From Heliocidaris tuberculata (Eukaryota; Echinodermata; Echinoidea; Camarodonta; Echinometridae): a stretch of DNA of 64,000 bases. The position numbers and the translations under genes are program-made. The notes beneath the pieces are model-generated. The model worked only from the letters and a program-made list of their open reading frames with translations. It ran no database searches and was not told where the DNA came from. How positions within the stretch are numbered: position 1 is the stretch's first letter; the number at the start of each line of letters is the position of its first letter. The DNA is taken from the NCBI GenBank assembly GCA_025618425.1, contig CM046850.1:847819-911818 (forward strand), in the 5' to 3' direction. This document shows, in pieces, positions 43,101-51,767 of this stretch.

Positions 43101-45368
43101 TCATACTGGTCTGAGGTAGACAGACACACAGTCACATCTAGTCAAAGCAGTGAAGTTCCTCAAGGTACATAAAAAAATAGAAAATAAGAAGGAAAAAAAA
43201 AGAATTAATAACAGGTATTTCTAATGTGCTCTTTCTGGTACAGTAGCACTCAAGGCGCTACAAACATATGTCAACAATACTCAATGGTTATCTTAACCAA
43301 AAAAAAAAAACAAACACAAAAAAAGAAAAAAAGATGGGAATACAACACACAAAGATGTAAGATATCTTGCAATCATAGAGACAATATTTTTTTGCAGTCA
43401 TTGTTTGGTAACGAGCATTTTGAGCGAACTTTTATAATTTCTCTTTCATTATATTATTTTTTATATTTATATATGGCAACACATTTGTCTTGACTTTCAA
43501 ATCAATGAAATTAAGATATTTGGTGTTAGAAAGTTCAGGAGTTTAAAGAATGGAAAATTTAGTACATGTAAAAGGTATTTCAAAACTTTGCAAAATACAT
43601 TGACAGACAGTAGACTTCCTTACAGATTGCACTTCTTTATCCTTTTGTTAGTACTAACAATATTCATAAAAGCAATACACTCCACTTACATTTTAAAATG
43701 AGTTGGAAATTTGAGGTTATTCCATTGTGTTGCAAGATTCCAATAAGCATTTGTGCATTTGATGCATATGTACATGTATATTCATTGAGTCATTCTGTAA
43801 AAGTTAAATTTTCATGCTATTAATGTTTTCGCGCTTGGCCAACTAAAGTGGATTTCATGTGTTTTGATTTCGCCGACCCCCTAGGTTCGTGCGCAAAAAA
43901 TTAAGTTAAACATATATATTTTAGTGTTTTTTATTTTCATGCACAAAAATTTCCACACCCCGAACTATTCCACATTAATACAGTATTCTAGGAATCGAGT
44001 CCAGATTAAAAGGCATGTGAAGTATTAGGTACATGTACCTGTATTAGCTTTTAAGTTGCATTTGGGTGAATATTTGAAGATTTGTTTATAGTCTGTTTTG
44101 TTTTATATACACAGACATATTGCCTGAGTATTTGTACTCATAAGAGCTACATATTCCTGTGAACCCATAACTGTTCAGGGTTTTCGTGTAGTTTAAATTA
44201 ATCAGCTTTCCCTCCACAAATTGGCGCCAATTAGTCATATTTTCCATTCCTACACAGTTTGAAAAAATAAAAACGTATATCAAATGAACCAATTTGAACT
44301 GAAAATTGCCAAATTTAACAGAAAAATTGCCACTTTGCACACGAAAATAGTGATTATGATTTTACACTGTTTTGTCAATTTAGAGTTAATGATTACACTG
44401 TAGTTACAATTAAATCGCTCCTATTCGAGAGCAGCATAACGTACTGAATTTAAAATAGACTCAAAATATTCAAAAATATTCAGTGATTTTTTTTTGGTCT
44501 TTCTTATGTAATGAATAATGTGTAATTCCTAGCATTTTGGATCAAAAGATACTGCAAAAGTGTCATTAAAAGGAGACACTGTACTGCTATGGGAGAAACA
44601 AGGCCCTGGTAACATTCATTTGTTTGTAGATGAAACATCTTGAAAAGATTTTTTTCAAGGAGGTATCAGGGTTCTCCACTGGTCTGTATTTTGTCCAGGG
44701 GCTCTTGTGTTCGTCGGCCTCCGAAGTCAAATTTGCGGTTTTGCGATGGCGTCAAATTTGCGGTTTCGTGACGGCATACGTATTATAGTGCACTGTGTCG
44801 AGATGGTGCATTATATGTGGCCGTGATCGCAATGAGAATTCGACGTGGTTCATGCAAAGAGATAATGCGTTCGTGCGGGTTTCCGACATGATCATGCGAG
44901 TAAAGTTTTTATTTTAAGTCGATGCTTGATTGCGCAATGCCGCGCGGTCTTGATGCTGTCTTGTCTGTGCGTGAGAATATGTCAATTTTCATATCCGGGC
45001 GCATCAAGTTTTTGTCTGGGCGGGGAAATTTTGTCCAGGCGCTAAACTGGTTTTTCAAATTTTACCCGGGCGGAGCCCCCGGGTAAAACCGCTAGTGGAG
45101 AACCCTGGGTATATTTTAGATGGAATATACATTATTTAGTTGGGAAATCATCATATTCACAATCTGTTGTTATTGCTTACCAATTTATTCTAAAGCTTTC
45201 ATGAGTAAACCCACCATATTACATGTACAGTGCTAATTAATATAAAGACAGTATGTTTTATGATGTATTCATTTTTATATAATGGGATTCAGAGAGCTGG
45301 ATGCTGACTGCTTGTTTGTATCTATGTGCTTATATTGCAGTCTCAAGCTCTAGCAACCACTTTATGAT
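19697..45368 (+). CDS. COG3: Conserved oligomeric Golgi complex subunit 3
   Basis: COG3 (Sec34) is part of the COG tether that retrieves Golgi enzymes in retrograde transport. Exons: 19697-19846, 21336-21476, 22009-22070, 22611-22776, 23232-23306, 23849-23941, 24541-24666, 25793-25911, 26489-26615, 27493-27584, 29031-29170, 29686-29846, 30192-30369, 31910-32037, 32475-32564, 33027-33147, 33342-33424, 35856-35990, 36256-36334, 37400-37527, 38096-38194. All have GT-AG borders and sum to 2493 nt, exactly 831 codons (human is about 828 residues). The Sec34-like N-terminal domain starts near residue 98 ([11 protein letters not shown]). Other family blocks are [99 protein letters not shown] and QIIACPS. 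The exon for residues 485-544 is a Ser/Gly-rich linker. The start ATG has a good context (AAAATGG). The last exon is short and uncertain. Confidence 0.96.
19847..21335 (+). other. COG3 intron 1
   Basis: No exon seen. Bases 20380-20530 are CpG-rich (GCCGCGAGCGC, CGATCGTAGAGATCGATG) and could hold regulatory sequence, but no specific site is recognised. Confidence 0.4.
21810..21952. mobile_element. Short TTAA-type MITE in COG3 intron 2
   Basis: Left end TTAAAGGGGAAGTTCATCC with CCCTGATATCA inward; right end, on the minus strand, TTACAGGGAAAGTGCA with CCCTGATATCA. The body (gagcaaaatctgataagaaataag) matches that of the elements at 26652-27198 and 30487-31072 in type, so this is a small member of the same superfamily. 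Confidence 0.7.
22411..22587 (+). mobile_element. TACAGT-ended palindromic repeat, copy 1
   Basis: Starts TACAGTCAAACCTGCT and ends AGGTTTCACTGT. The interior reads gaccacctgtctataaagac, then cctgtacataaagacagcctgctcataaagactgc. Related copies are at 25525-25720 (opposite strand) and 35564-35762. It sits immediately upstream of COG3 exon 4. Confidence 0.85.
23316..23478. repeat. 81-bp tandem duplication in COG3 intron 5
   Basis: Two adjacent units share gatttat(a/g)acaaagtattga, then acgttaaaact, then aaatgttaatgaaaaagtgg, offset by 81 bp. They differ by a handful of substitutions. Confidence 0.85.
25525..25720 (-). mobile_element. TACAGT-ended palindromic repeat, copy 2
   Basis: Reverse-orientation copy of the element at 22411-22587: begins TACAGTGAAACCTGTATA and ends GCAGGTTTGACTGTA. 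Terminal sequences are inverted repeats of each other over about 25 bp with mismatches. It lies about 70 bp upstream of COG3 exon 8. Confidence 0.85.
25919..26052. repeat. AT-rich minisatellite at COG3 exon 8 donor
   Basis: Five to six degenerate units of the type gaataatgaataattagttgatt begin seven bases after the exon 8 splice donor. Confidence 0.75.
26652..27198. mobile_element. TTAA-flanked long-TIR MITE in COG3 intron 9
   Basis: About 547 bp bounded by TTAA on both sides. Ends are AGGGCAAGTCCACCCTG and, on the minus strand, AGGCAAAGTCCACCCTGG. The inverted match continues through about 200 bp per arm (including CAGAAAAATGAGAGAAACAT and CACAAATTGGCAACTC). The TTAA flanks fit piggyBac- or Kolobok-type target choice (inference). 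It has no transposase. Confidence 0.88.
27786..27919. mobile_element. Palindromic element in COG3 intron 10
   Basis: Left arm TGAATGGCC, then TGGGATACAAGGATATATCG. The right arm, on the minus strand, starts AGTGAATGGC, then GTGGGACACAAGGATATATC. The centre has inverted CACGAG/CTCGT-type words. Confidence 0.8.
28121..28241. repeat. 51/52-bp minisatellite, about 2.3 units
   Basis: Units begin caaaccatgagatat and contain gcacggtcatccNgg followed by tacttttNcac. Two complete units and the first 18 bp of a third lie in COG3 intron 10. Confidence 0.85.
28561..28937. mobile_element. Diverged inverted-repeat element, copy A
   Basis: Ends approximate TGTGATCCCATGTTGTCTC on the left and the same on the minus strand at the right (gttctggaaccacttacgat). 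Inner AATTTCAGC and GCATAATTTGCAT words occur on both arms. A relative is at 46651-47054. Confidence 0.7.
29485..29572 (-). mobile_element. SINE 3'-end fragment in COG3 intron 11
   Basis: Minus-strand sequence CCAGGTAGCTTGGCTAAAGCC, then CAGCGCTTAGAAAC and an AT-rich tail ending in ATAATAAT-type sequence. It matches the block in the SINE remnant at 11463-11700. Confidence 0.55.
30487..31072. mobile_element. TTAA-flanked long-TIR MITE in COG3 intron 13
   Basis: About 586 bp between TTAA sites. The left end is AGGGAAACCCAACCTTATGG; the right end, on the minus strand, AGGGCAATCCAACCTTGGTA. Arms stay similar for well over 100 bp (aagaaagaggaaaaatcaga; gaaaacggacaaggaataag on the minus strand). 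Same superfamily as the element at 26652-27198 but a different subfamily. Confidence 0.85.
33826..33893. repeat. AT microsatellite
   Basis: (AT)n with one short break, in COG3 intron 17, directly before a hairpin element. A second (AT)n at 34069-34100 follows that element, so the element appears to sit inside an AT array. Confidence 0.95.
33898..34063. mobile_element. Small TIR element inside an AT array
   Basis: Ends match imperfectly: TTATTCCAGCGTTTAGGGGA on the left and TTATTTCCTACGTTAGGGGG on the minus strand at the right, both continuing into AATCC. The interior has a 22-bp direct repeat (attcgccttaacgcacggtcgc) and a partial third copy. Confidence 0.8.
34103..35297. mobile_element. About 1.2-kb long-TIR DNA element with internal GAT array
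   Basis: Ends share CTAGGTGTTACAAAAAACAT on opposite strands. The inverted match continues for more than 200 bp per arm (including CACTTTTGATCCTTAATAGT, ATATATCAGATAACACTG and TTTTGTACAGAGGG). The centre (34579-34800) is a GAT/GAC microsatellite. There is no transposase ORF, so it is non-autonomous. It occupies COG3 intron 17. Confidence 0.88.
35564..35762 (+). mobile_element. TACAGT-ended palindromic repeat, copy 3
   Basis: Starts TACAGTCAACCTGCTTTTAG and ends CAAGTTTCACTGTA with the same interior blocks as the copies at 22411 and 25525. It lies about 90 bp upstream of COG3 exon 18. Confidence 0.85.
36497..36811. mobile_element. Foldback element with tRNA-like sequence in both arms
   Basis: Two arms of about 133 bp (36497-36629 and 36679-36811) are near-perfect reverse complements around a 49-bp centre. 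Reading outward from the centre, each arm carries a tRNA-like 3' half: anticodon-arm-like CTGCCTGGCAAGCAG (7-nt loop CTGGCAA) and a B-box-like GGTTCGAATCCC or GGTTCGAATTCC followed by GGTTCCA. The right arm also has an A-box-like TAGCCTGGTGGTCAAG in the adjoining centre. No acceptor-stem partner for GGTTCC is present, so it is not a working tRNA gene. It lies in COG3 intron 19. Confidence 0.85.
37543..37915. repeat. C tract and long ATC/TCA microsatellite
   Basis: About 23 C residues begin 15 bases after the COG3 exon 20 donor. An interrupted ATC array follows, with ATT and TCC variants and, near its end, several copies of ccatcatcacaccatcatc. Confidence 0.95.
38296..38760. repeat. Polypurine (GAA/GGA) tract of about 460 bp
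   Basis: The plus strand is almost all A and G, made of GAA, GAGA and GGA runs with mirror symmetry (for example (gga)n at 38629-38661), about 100 bp after the COG3 exon 21 donor. Such tracts can form triplex DNA. The Arg/Lys/Glu frames here are not genes. Confidence 0.95.
40832..41854 (+). CDS. Class A (rhodopsin-type) GPCR, single exon, nested in COG3
   Basis: A 340-residue seven-helix receptor. The ATG at 40832 is chosen; the frame extends only to a TTG upstream. Visible features: NTS glycosylation site (5-7), GN in TM1 (N40), LAVAD in TM2 (D68), TM3 Cys92 for the extracellular disulfide, FDRYLAI (115-121), TM4 Trp146, TM5 Pro193, TM6 TWGP (248-251, Thr in place of the usual Cys) and NPLVY (286-290), then a basic tail. 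[21 protein letters not shown] and NPLVYAYW resemble GPR119 (lipid-amide sensing) and, less so, adenosine/aminergic receptors; the ligand is an inference only. It is on the same strand as COG3 and lies between exon 21 and either candidate terminal exon. Good codon structure and no lesions suggest a working gene. Confidence 0.95.
   Translation: MSVSTNTSLPPARDPCISDLEAKVISAIVSLLTVIIFIGNITVIVVILRTQAKQHSGYIYTLSLAVADIFVGLMCLVHVGIYFADVTSTTWCLWEVVMFISSCSASVSSILCIAFDRYLAITKPIIYTTRIREHTGYAKTAVVIIWIFSILFGSLPLLGWRTFSFVPCRHCWFANILPGSFVVTLFVTQFIIPVIILIFFYGSMLHVSLRHTNQIADLAGSFHPPSRWEPRKRAVITLSLIMGCFFVTWGPFFVTLFTHIITKNPEFKIVVHSYFFILAISNSCLNPLVYAYWNREFRNIFSKWFVQEGRKIRHSLTSRRKTITFISGNFGIPSQSPSTQ
43797..43990. 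mobile_element. Possible diverged TTTTCGCG-type element
   Basis: Contains ttttcgcgcttggccaac, gatttcgccgaccccctagg, tttatttTcatgcac and caaaaatttccacacccc in the same order as the better preserved element at 59160-59362, and ends near tacagtatt. Strongly decayed. Confidence 0.45.
44667..45107. mobile_element. TIR element with 5-bp target duplication
   Basis: Ends CAGGGTTCTCCACT on the left and, on the minus strand, CAGGGTTCTCCACTAG at the right. The element is flanked by GGTAT on both sides (44662-44666 and 45108-45112). CpG-rich interior (gcgatggcgtcaaatttgcg, cgcgcggtcttgatg) unlike the surrounding AT-rich DNA. No transposase. Confidence 0.85.
45342..45368 (+). CDS. COG3: Candidate terminal exon of COG3
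   Basis: After a plausible acceptor (tgcttatattgcag) the phase-0 frame gives eight residues (SQALATTL) and a TGA. Human COG3 ends about nine residues after the equivalent exon, so length fits, but sequence similarity to the human tail is weak. A rival acceptor at 42440 (tctctttcacacag) would give a longer tail (TLFVLQEII...). RNA data are needed to choose. Confidence 0.35.
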
Positions 45369-46650
45369 ACCAACAAGCATAGGTATATTTGATCCTTTAT
45401 ACTAAATTTAATTGAATTGCATTGTACTGTTATTTATTTATTTCCATTCTAAGTACAAAATGTGATAAATGTACATGTATTGCAAAGCAAAAAGCCTTTG
45501 CATTTATGATTTGTTGACAATCAGTGTCATTAGATTACATGTTATAAGTTTGGGAAATTTTTTTGCCCCTAAACTAAATCTTGATACGAGCAGAAAAAGT
45601 TATTTGCAATCGCTTTGCTAAAAAGCTAAGAGACAAAGAAATGGCATGAATATTCCAAACGGAATGACAAAGTGACATTCACGAATCCTAGAAGAGGAAG
45701 AGAGAAGAGTTTTGAAGATTTTGGAAAGAGGAGGTAAGAATGTGTACTTGAATGGGATTTGTTTCCTTTGTTTATACATGTAGTAGTAAATGACTTCTCT
45801 TTGTTTTAACACTCCACACAATTGAAGTTGATTGTGAAATGAAAAGTTTGAAAAAAATTGAGACCGTTACTGGATTTCTATATACATGTATAGATCTGTT
45901 TGTATATTTTAGTAATATAATGTCTGTAAAGCGCTAAGAGACATGATAGATGTATTAGGCACTATAAATCAAGAATATTATTAGTAATATTAATCTCCAA
46001 TTTAGGAAAGAAGAGAAGTAAAACTTTTTTTTTCTAACATAATTTCTCTTTACTCAATATGAGAATGTTTATAAGAAAAGTGTAGATTCTGGCTGCATTT
46101 TTTAATAAACAAGTGTGCGTCACACACATTTTATTTTATACTTATGCATTTATGTAGATTATAAAGCAGGCAATAATACTCTTTGTAATAATTGAATATT
46201 CCTCTGCTACTTTGTAAATAAATCTGGAATATATTGATATCAGTTGAATAAGTTAGATTACATGTTATTCTATTGTATTCTTGAGAACTATCAAAAGAAA
46301 TAAAGATGAAATATAAACAGAGCTCGTTTTCAAGTAAAATTTATTCTCAATATATCTTTAAAGGGTATGAGCACATCATTTGTATTTCTTTACAAAATTT
46401 CTATTTACATGCTCTGTACATGCATCAATGACAATTCAAGAAATTACACCAACATGAATGAAAATATTAGTGTACGTACAGGGTGTATAAAGTGGAAAGA
46501 ATTTGGAATTTGTGTATTTGGTGCAATAGACAAAGGTTTCAAAACCTCTTGGCAAATAGAAATAACACACATACATGTAGGCACGATCGTAACAGTCAAT
46601 TTGACAGTCCTATGAAGCCAATAGTGAACCTAGATAAGGTCTTTCTGTTG

Positions 46651-47054
46651 AAGGTTTTTTGTTGATTTGTGATTCCATGTGGTCTCCGAACAACATCAGC
46701 TTTGATGCCGAAAAATTAACTTGGCAATTAGCATAATTTGCATATTAAAATCAAATGTGTTGTTCATCTTATGCAATACAACCTGTGATACAATAATCTG
46801 AGGTTATATCAGGGAATGATATTGTACCACAGGTTTCATTACACAAGATTAACAACACCATTCGGGTGAGGTGCAGCGCGCACACTGTGCGTAAGTTGTC
46901 TTGCGCTTTTCAGTATGCCTGCCTATACATGTACATGTCGTCATTTGGATTATGCAAATTATGCAAAATGCCCAAAGTTGCTTTTTCGGAAACAAAGGTC
47001 ATCCAAAAGCAAATTGTTCTGAGACCACGTGGGATCACAAATCCCCAAAAGAAC
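46651..47054. mobile_element. Diverged inverted-repeat element, copy B
   Basis: Ends GATTTGTGATTCCATGTGGT and, on the minus strand, GATTTGTGATCCCACGTGGT. It shares inner blocks with 28561-28937 (ttgtgatcccatg, gcataatttgcat, acctgtgatac, gattaacaacac). Confidence 0.8.
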
Positions 47055-47405
47055 TTTTCTAAGTTCATAAAATTTCAAGTAGACTACATAGCAAGATACA
47101 CCTGCAAATGTATAACACTCACAATCCTGCTTTTACAAAGACATGTAGATTACTAACACAATGATCAAATCTTAATCAGTAAAAATCACAAAGAATACTT
47201 ATCAGATGTGTACATTAAAAGTACAGACAATTCTGTGTAAAAAGTGCACTTTATACATTAAAACTTAACCCCAAATCTTTGGCAGAGTTGGTGAAAAGCT
47301 CTTTTACCATTCAGATATTGACTCTTAGAAAATGAGATCTGTAATTAGGAATGTATGTAGACCACATGACAGGGCAAATATTTACTGATTCAACCAGAAG
47401 GAGTC

Positions 47406-48429
47406 CTGGGGGTCGTTTCATCAAACCGTCATAACGACAAGATCAGCGACATCTCGACGCTGTCGCTCAACTTGTCCGCTAACCGTTTCACAAAGCCGTA
47501 TTTGCGAAGATCAGCGACAACTTCCCTGACAAGTGACTTGTCGGTACTCCAAACCTGTCATATCTTTTTAGAACGCCATCACAAGCCAGCTTTTAGTTAG
47601 TCTATGGGCTGCGAAAAAATGAAAAATGTAACTTAAAAGAAAATTATTTCCTGATCTCCAAGCACATTTCTTTATCATTCTTTTTATCAAATAGTTTTAC
47701 TAATGTTTTTATTATAATATTTTACAGACGGACAATATGTTTTTATGACTTCTTGACCCCCAACAAGTATGTGAGATTAATATTAAAAATACCCACATCG
47801 GTCTACCATAGAAAAAGCGTCTAAAACGGAACAGTCTGTATATACAGACCAATTTAAACGACGACAATTTATCATGTATGTATTTTACCTTTATTTTTCC
47901 CTTTTTACGCAATACTTTGATATAAACAATATTGAATGTATTTTTTATAACTGAATATTAAGAATTGGGTCATAAAATATCTTTATTTAATCATTTTCTG
48001 TAAAGTGTACACGATTTGGGTCTTCTTTCCATAATTAGTCAATTACGGTATCCTCTTATTTACAAATCTAGATTCGTACATCGCAAATGCATCCTCAAGT
48101 TTTCTCAATTTTATAAATTCTAAGATGCCATAAGTAACACATCTTTTCATGTAAACGGGGTGTTTGTATCACCAGTATTAATTTTCGATGCCTTTTTTGA
48201 CATTTTGGAACAGTTTGGAGAAAACTGAGCCTCAAAGTCTGTTTGGGTAATTGACGATAAATCCAATGGACTGTGATATAGACTATGTTTTTTAGCCGAT
48301 GAGTATAGATATCATTGAGTTGTCGTTTATCATGTCTTCGTGAAACAGTTTGTCAAGTCCATGACATTTCCGTAGATCGCCGACAAAGTTATGACTGTCA
48401 TGGAGTTGATTTGATGAAACGATCCCCTG
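47406..48429. mobile_element. About 1.0-kb inverted-repeat element
   Basis: Left end CTGGGGGTCGTTTCATCAAA. Right end, on the minus strand, CAGGGGATCGTTTCATCAAA. Arms are similar over roughly 60-120 bp (cataacgacaagatcagcgac; catgacagtcataactttg on the minus strand). The centre is AT-rich with no ORF of note. Confidence 0.82.
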
Positions 48430-50391
48430 ATATTTTGATGGCCCCAGCAGTTATAATCATAACACAGTCTATTCACTGTGGTATATTAAGTACAACTCTG
48501 TCTGTTATATACATTCAATATTCTCTTTTAACATCAAGGCACTTGTCTAATTTAACCTGTTGGATATGATTCTGATTTGGTATACCTTAACATACCTTTT
48601 CCATTGACTACAGTCTGAGTTTTCCTATGCAAAGTATTCAACAGCTTTATTATTCTCAAATACTTCATCACTAGAGAACAATAAACAAACACTTCACAAA
48701 CACAATAAATCTTCAGATAAGGATACCACTGAATTGTAAATCAAAACCAGAAATAAATACACTGTTGATTCTACTGACCCTTTCAGGACAGGAATTATTT
48801 AAGGGCTGAATTGATCATATTTTTAATAATAATAATAATTTTCTTTTAGTGCTACATGGTTCTAATAAGGTGTATGAAAACAACATACATGGTTAGGAAT
48901 TTTGTCAAAGAAAAAAGTAGAAAAAAATTGACAATTTTGATAAACAATGATTTTGAACCTCTCAATGTGTTACCAATTTAAGGAGTTTGAAAGTTTTTCT
49001 CCTTTTTTTAAATTCCTGACATCAAACACAATATGGTCATGAAACAAAAACAGACACAGACAACAAAAATAGACACAGAGTGTGCAGAAATTTTTGTTCT
49101 CTCTACTCGTGCATCTGCTACATTTTTAGAGCTATGAATCAAAAGTTATTGAGCCAAACCACAAAATGTGGTGAATTGTCTCGAAAGTGTTAAAAGGCCA
49201 ATTTTCCTTGACAATGGTACTTTCGCTAAGCTACATGTACATAAAATGATGTTCATTACAATGACAACTAAAGTGATTATAATCATGGTGATTGTGAGTA
49301 ATGGTGATAGTGCTGCTGCTGATAATACTGGCAGTGCTATTTTTCGTAATCTGACAAAAAATGGCGAATATGTTGACATAGTGATGAACACCACAAAAAC
49401 CTTGAAGAATTTCACTTTCTATCACAAGGTATCACTGAGAAATTTAGAAAATACAACTCAAAAACATTCTTAAGCTACATGTACTATCTACAGTAGATTT
49501 TCTGAGGGCTGAAAGACTATCATGTTGGAAGAAATGGAAGATGGAACATGGAAAGAGCATGCAAAAAAAGGAATACTTTCAAAACTACATGGAAAGCTTT
49601 CATGAAGCAAACACGGATCAAATTGAATGGAATCACAAGGTCTGAGAACACACATGTATTTGGAAATTACCTAAATATAACATCCTGTCTCTATGAAATG
49701 AAAGAGACATTATCAAATGTAGTTTGATGGAACAGTACTTTTTGCAATATTTCACAATCTGCTGGATACTCAAATGATCATGTGTCCATACATTGTACAT
49801 GTATATCAGATATCTACTATAATCTACAGTCATATACCCACTTTTCCCTTTTTGAATCAGCATTGACACAACAGTACTAATTTCACATTTTGTTAATACT
49901 TGTATTTTGTGTAATTAATCAATGTAGTTATACATTTGCAGTAATTATTGACAAAATCAGATTTTTATTTGCATACTGTATGAAAAATTCATGAATCTTA
50001 CAAATCTACATGCACTTGAATTAGTGGAATGATAATTGTATTTTAATCATTTTTTTCTCAAAAAGTACCATTTTCAGATATATTCTCGAAGACTAAACTT
50101 ACTGTTCACATACACGATGTTTTCCCTTCTAAAAATGGAAGTTTGAAAAAGAACATTATGTATGGACATATTGCACAAATTTATCATTTCATAATGAAAT
50201 GGAAATTGGTATACACAATATATATAAAATGACTCATGGTTTATACAATGTTTAAATATACACTGACAATGATGGAAAAACAACTTTCTCTTATTCATTA
50301 TTATTCAGGTTGCTTAAAATCCGTCAAACATTTCACAACACACAAAAAGACAAAGCCCAAAGCCCCAAATACCTAAACATACGAGCTATAA

Positions 50392-50755
50392 CCATAATAA
50401 TGATAATAATAATATTCTGTATTTATATAGCGCCTAAAACATCTATGATGTCTCTGGGTGCTTTACAGATATACTATTACCCCGGTCATCTGATTCATGG
50501 CTTGCCCACACACAATGTATACACCTTCTCCACTCCCTGGGGAGCATTCCAGCCAGGCGCCCTTTGCATACGCTCACAATACTGATCAAACCACAATGAC
50601 ATTCGCATTCTACCGGGTACCCATTTAACACCTGGGTGGAGAGGAGCAATGTAGATAAAATGCCTTGCTCAAGGACATAAGTGCCATGCCGGGGATCAAA
50701 CCCATGACCTTCACATCTCCAGTCAAGCTTTAAACCACTCTACTACGACTAACGA
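50392..50755 (-). mobile_element. tRNA-derived SINE, near full length
   Basis: Read on the minus strand: a tRNA-like head with A-box-like TAGAGTGGTTTAAAGC and B-box-like GGTTTGATCCCC (about 50694-50750), a body containing GGTGTTAAATGGGTACCCGG and CATTGTGGTTTGATCAGTAT, and a 3' end GCGCTATATAAATACAGAAT running into an ATT/ATG trinucleotide tail at 50392-50415. This structure is common in echinoderm and other marine invertebrate genomes. Confidence 0.88.
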
Positions 50756-51592
50756 GACCTCTACCATGCCAGTAGAAAACTGAATGTATGAAGTGGCACG
50801 TTATATTTTTCTCAAAAAGTATATAGGGGGTGTGAAAATTTTCGCCACTTTATTTGATGGTTGTCAAACTTTAATGTTACAGCCTGTCATTCCTTTTCTA
50901 ACCCAGTAATGCATTGAATGTGAATAAATATCTATGACACTGTGTTCAATAGACACTTGCATACTGCTGTCAACATTTGGTAACTCTATTTATGATAGAT
51001 TTTGGTTTTACTACTAGAGACGTTTACAAGCTTTTTAGCAACATGAAATTAACAATTCCATCGTTTCAGTCTTGAGATTACCCTTATGATAATTATAACA
51101 GGATTATGGAACTAATGTCTAGTTCTGTAGGTCATAATCACACAAAAAAGAGCCTCTTTGTTCTACACGTGATTTTGTTTCTCAGCTAAGAGCCATGTAA
51201 ATTCATAATACATATAGATATGCTCTAAGTACCCATTCTAGAGTACTCCATCTGCTAGAGACAGGCAGACGATTTCCTGCATCTTACGTGCATTACACAC
51301 ATACAACAAAACAAAACAAAACCCATTCATTTAAGTGACTTAACTTTGCAGGTTAAATATAACACTGGACTTATTATTCATTGTTTTTTGTGTGTATCCG
51401 TACATCTATAAGAGAGATGTAAAAGAGTTCCTACATGTAGCTACATCTGCCTGCATGTTCCGCATATTTAAAGATATACATGTAGCAGAGACTAGCAGAC
51501 TGGGAGACTTGAGATTTCACTTGGCTTATGTTGGTTGTGTATCCATGCTACATTATCTGAGTGCAGAGAACAGGACTACCAGACGATCCATT

Positions 51593-51767
51593 CTACTTGA
51601 CGGTGACAACGCCTCCAGATCTCTTGGCGACCTTCCTGTCAACAACCTTCTGTTTGAGTCTTTCGTTCTTGCGGACAGCATTTTGAATCTTGAGGGAGGG
51701 GCGTAGGTTCTCAAGCTTGGGTGACCTGGAGAAGGTTTTCTGGTTGAAGATCTGATCCATTACCATC
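51593..51767 (-). CDS. ERICH6-family terminal exon
   Basis: After a CTATTTAG acceptor, one base completes a Gln codon, then 57 codons and TAG. The encoded tail is strongly basic (KNERLKQKVVDRKVAKR), as in vertebrate ERICH6 C-termini. Confidence 0.85.

Larger units (their letters stand above)
45369..51592. other. Region between COG3 and the ERICH6-family gene
   Basis: No protein-coding exon is recognised. It probably includes the 3' UTRs of both convergent genes (a possible COG3 polyadenylation signal aataaa lies near 46300). A SINE-tail fragment (aagcgctaagagac ... ggcactataaat, 45935-45980) and three larger repeats are listed separately. Confidence 0.5.

Noticed and set aside
47712..48569. 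Frames inside the 47406-48429 element and just past it
   Set aside because: Short, no transposase motifs such as DDE/D spacing; noncoding element interior.
49168..49473. 101-residue plus-strand frame
   Set aside because: AT-rich, no family match, no splice context; likely chance.
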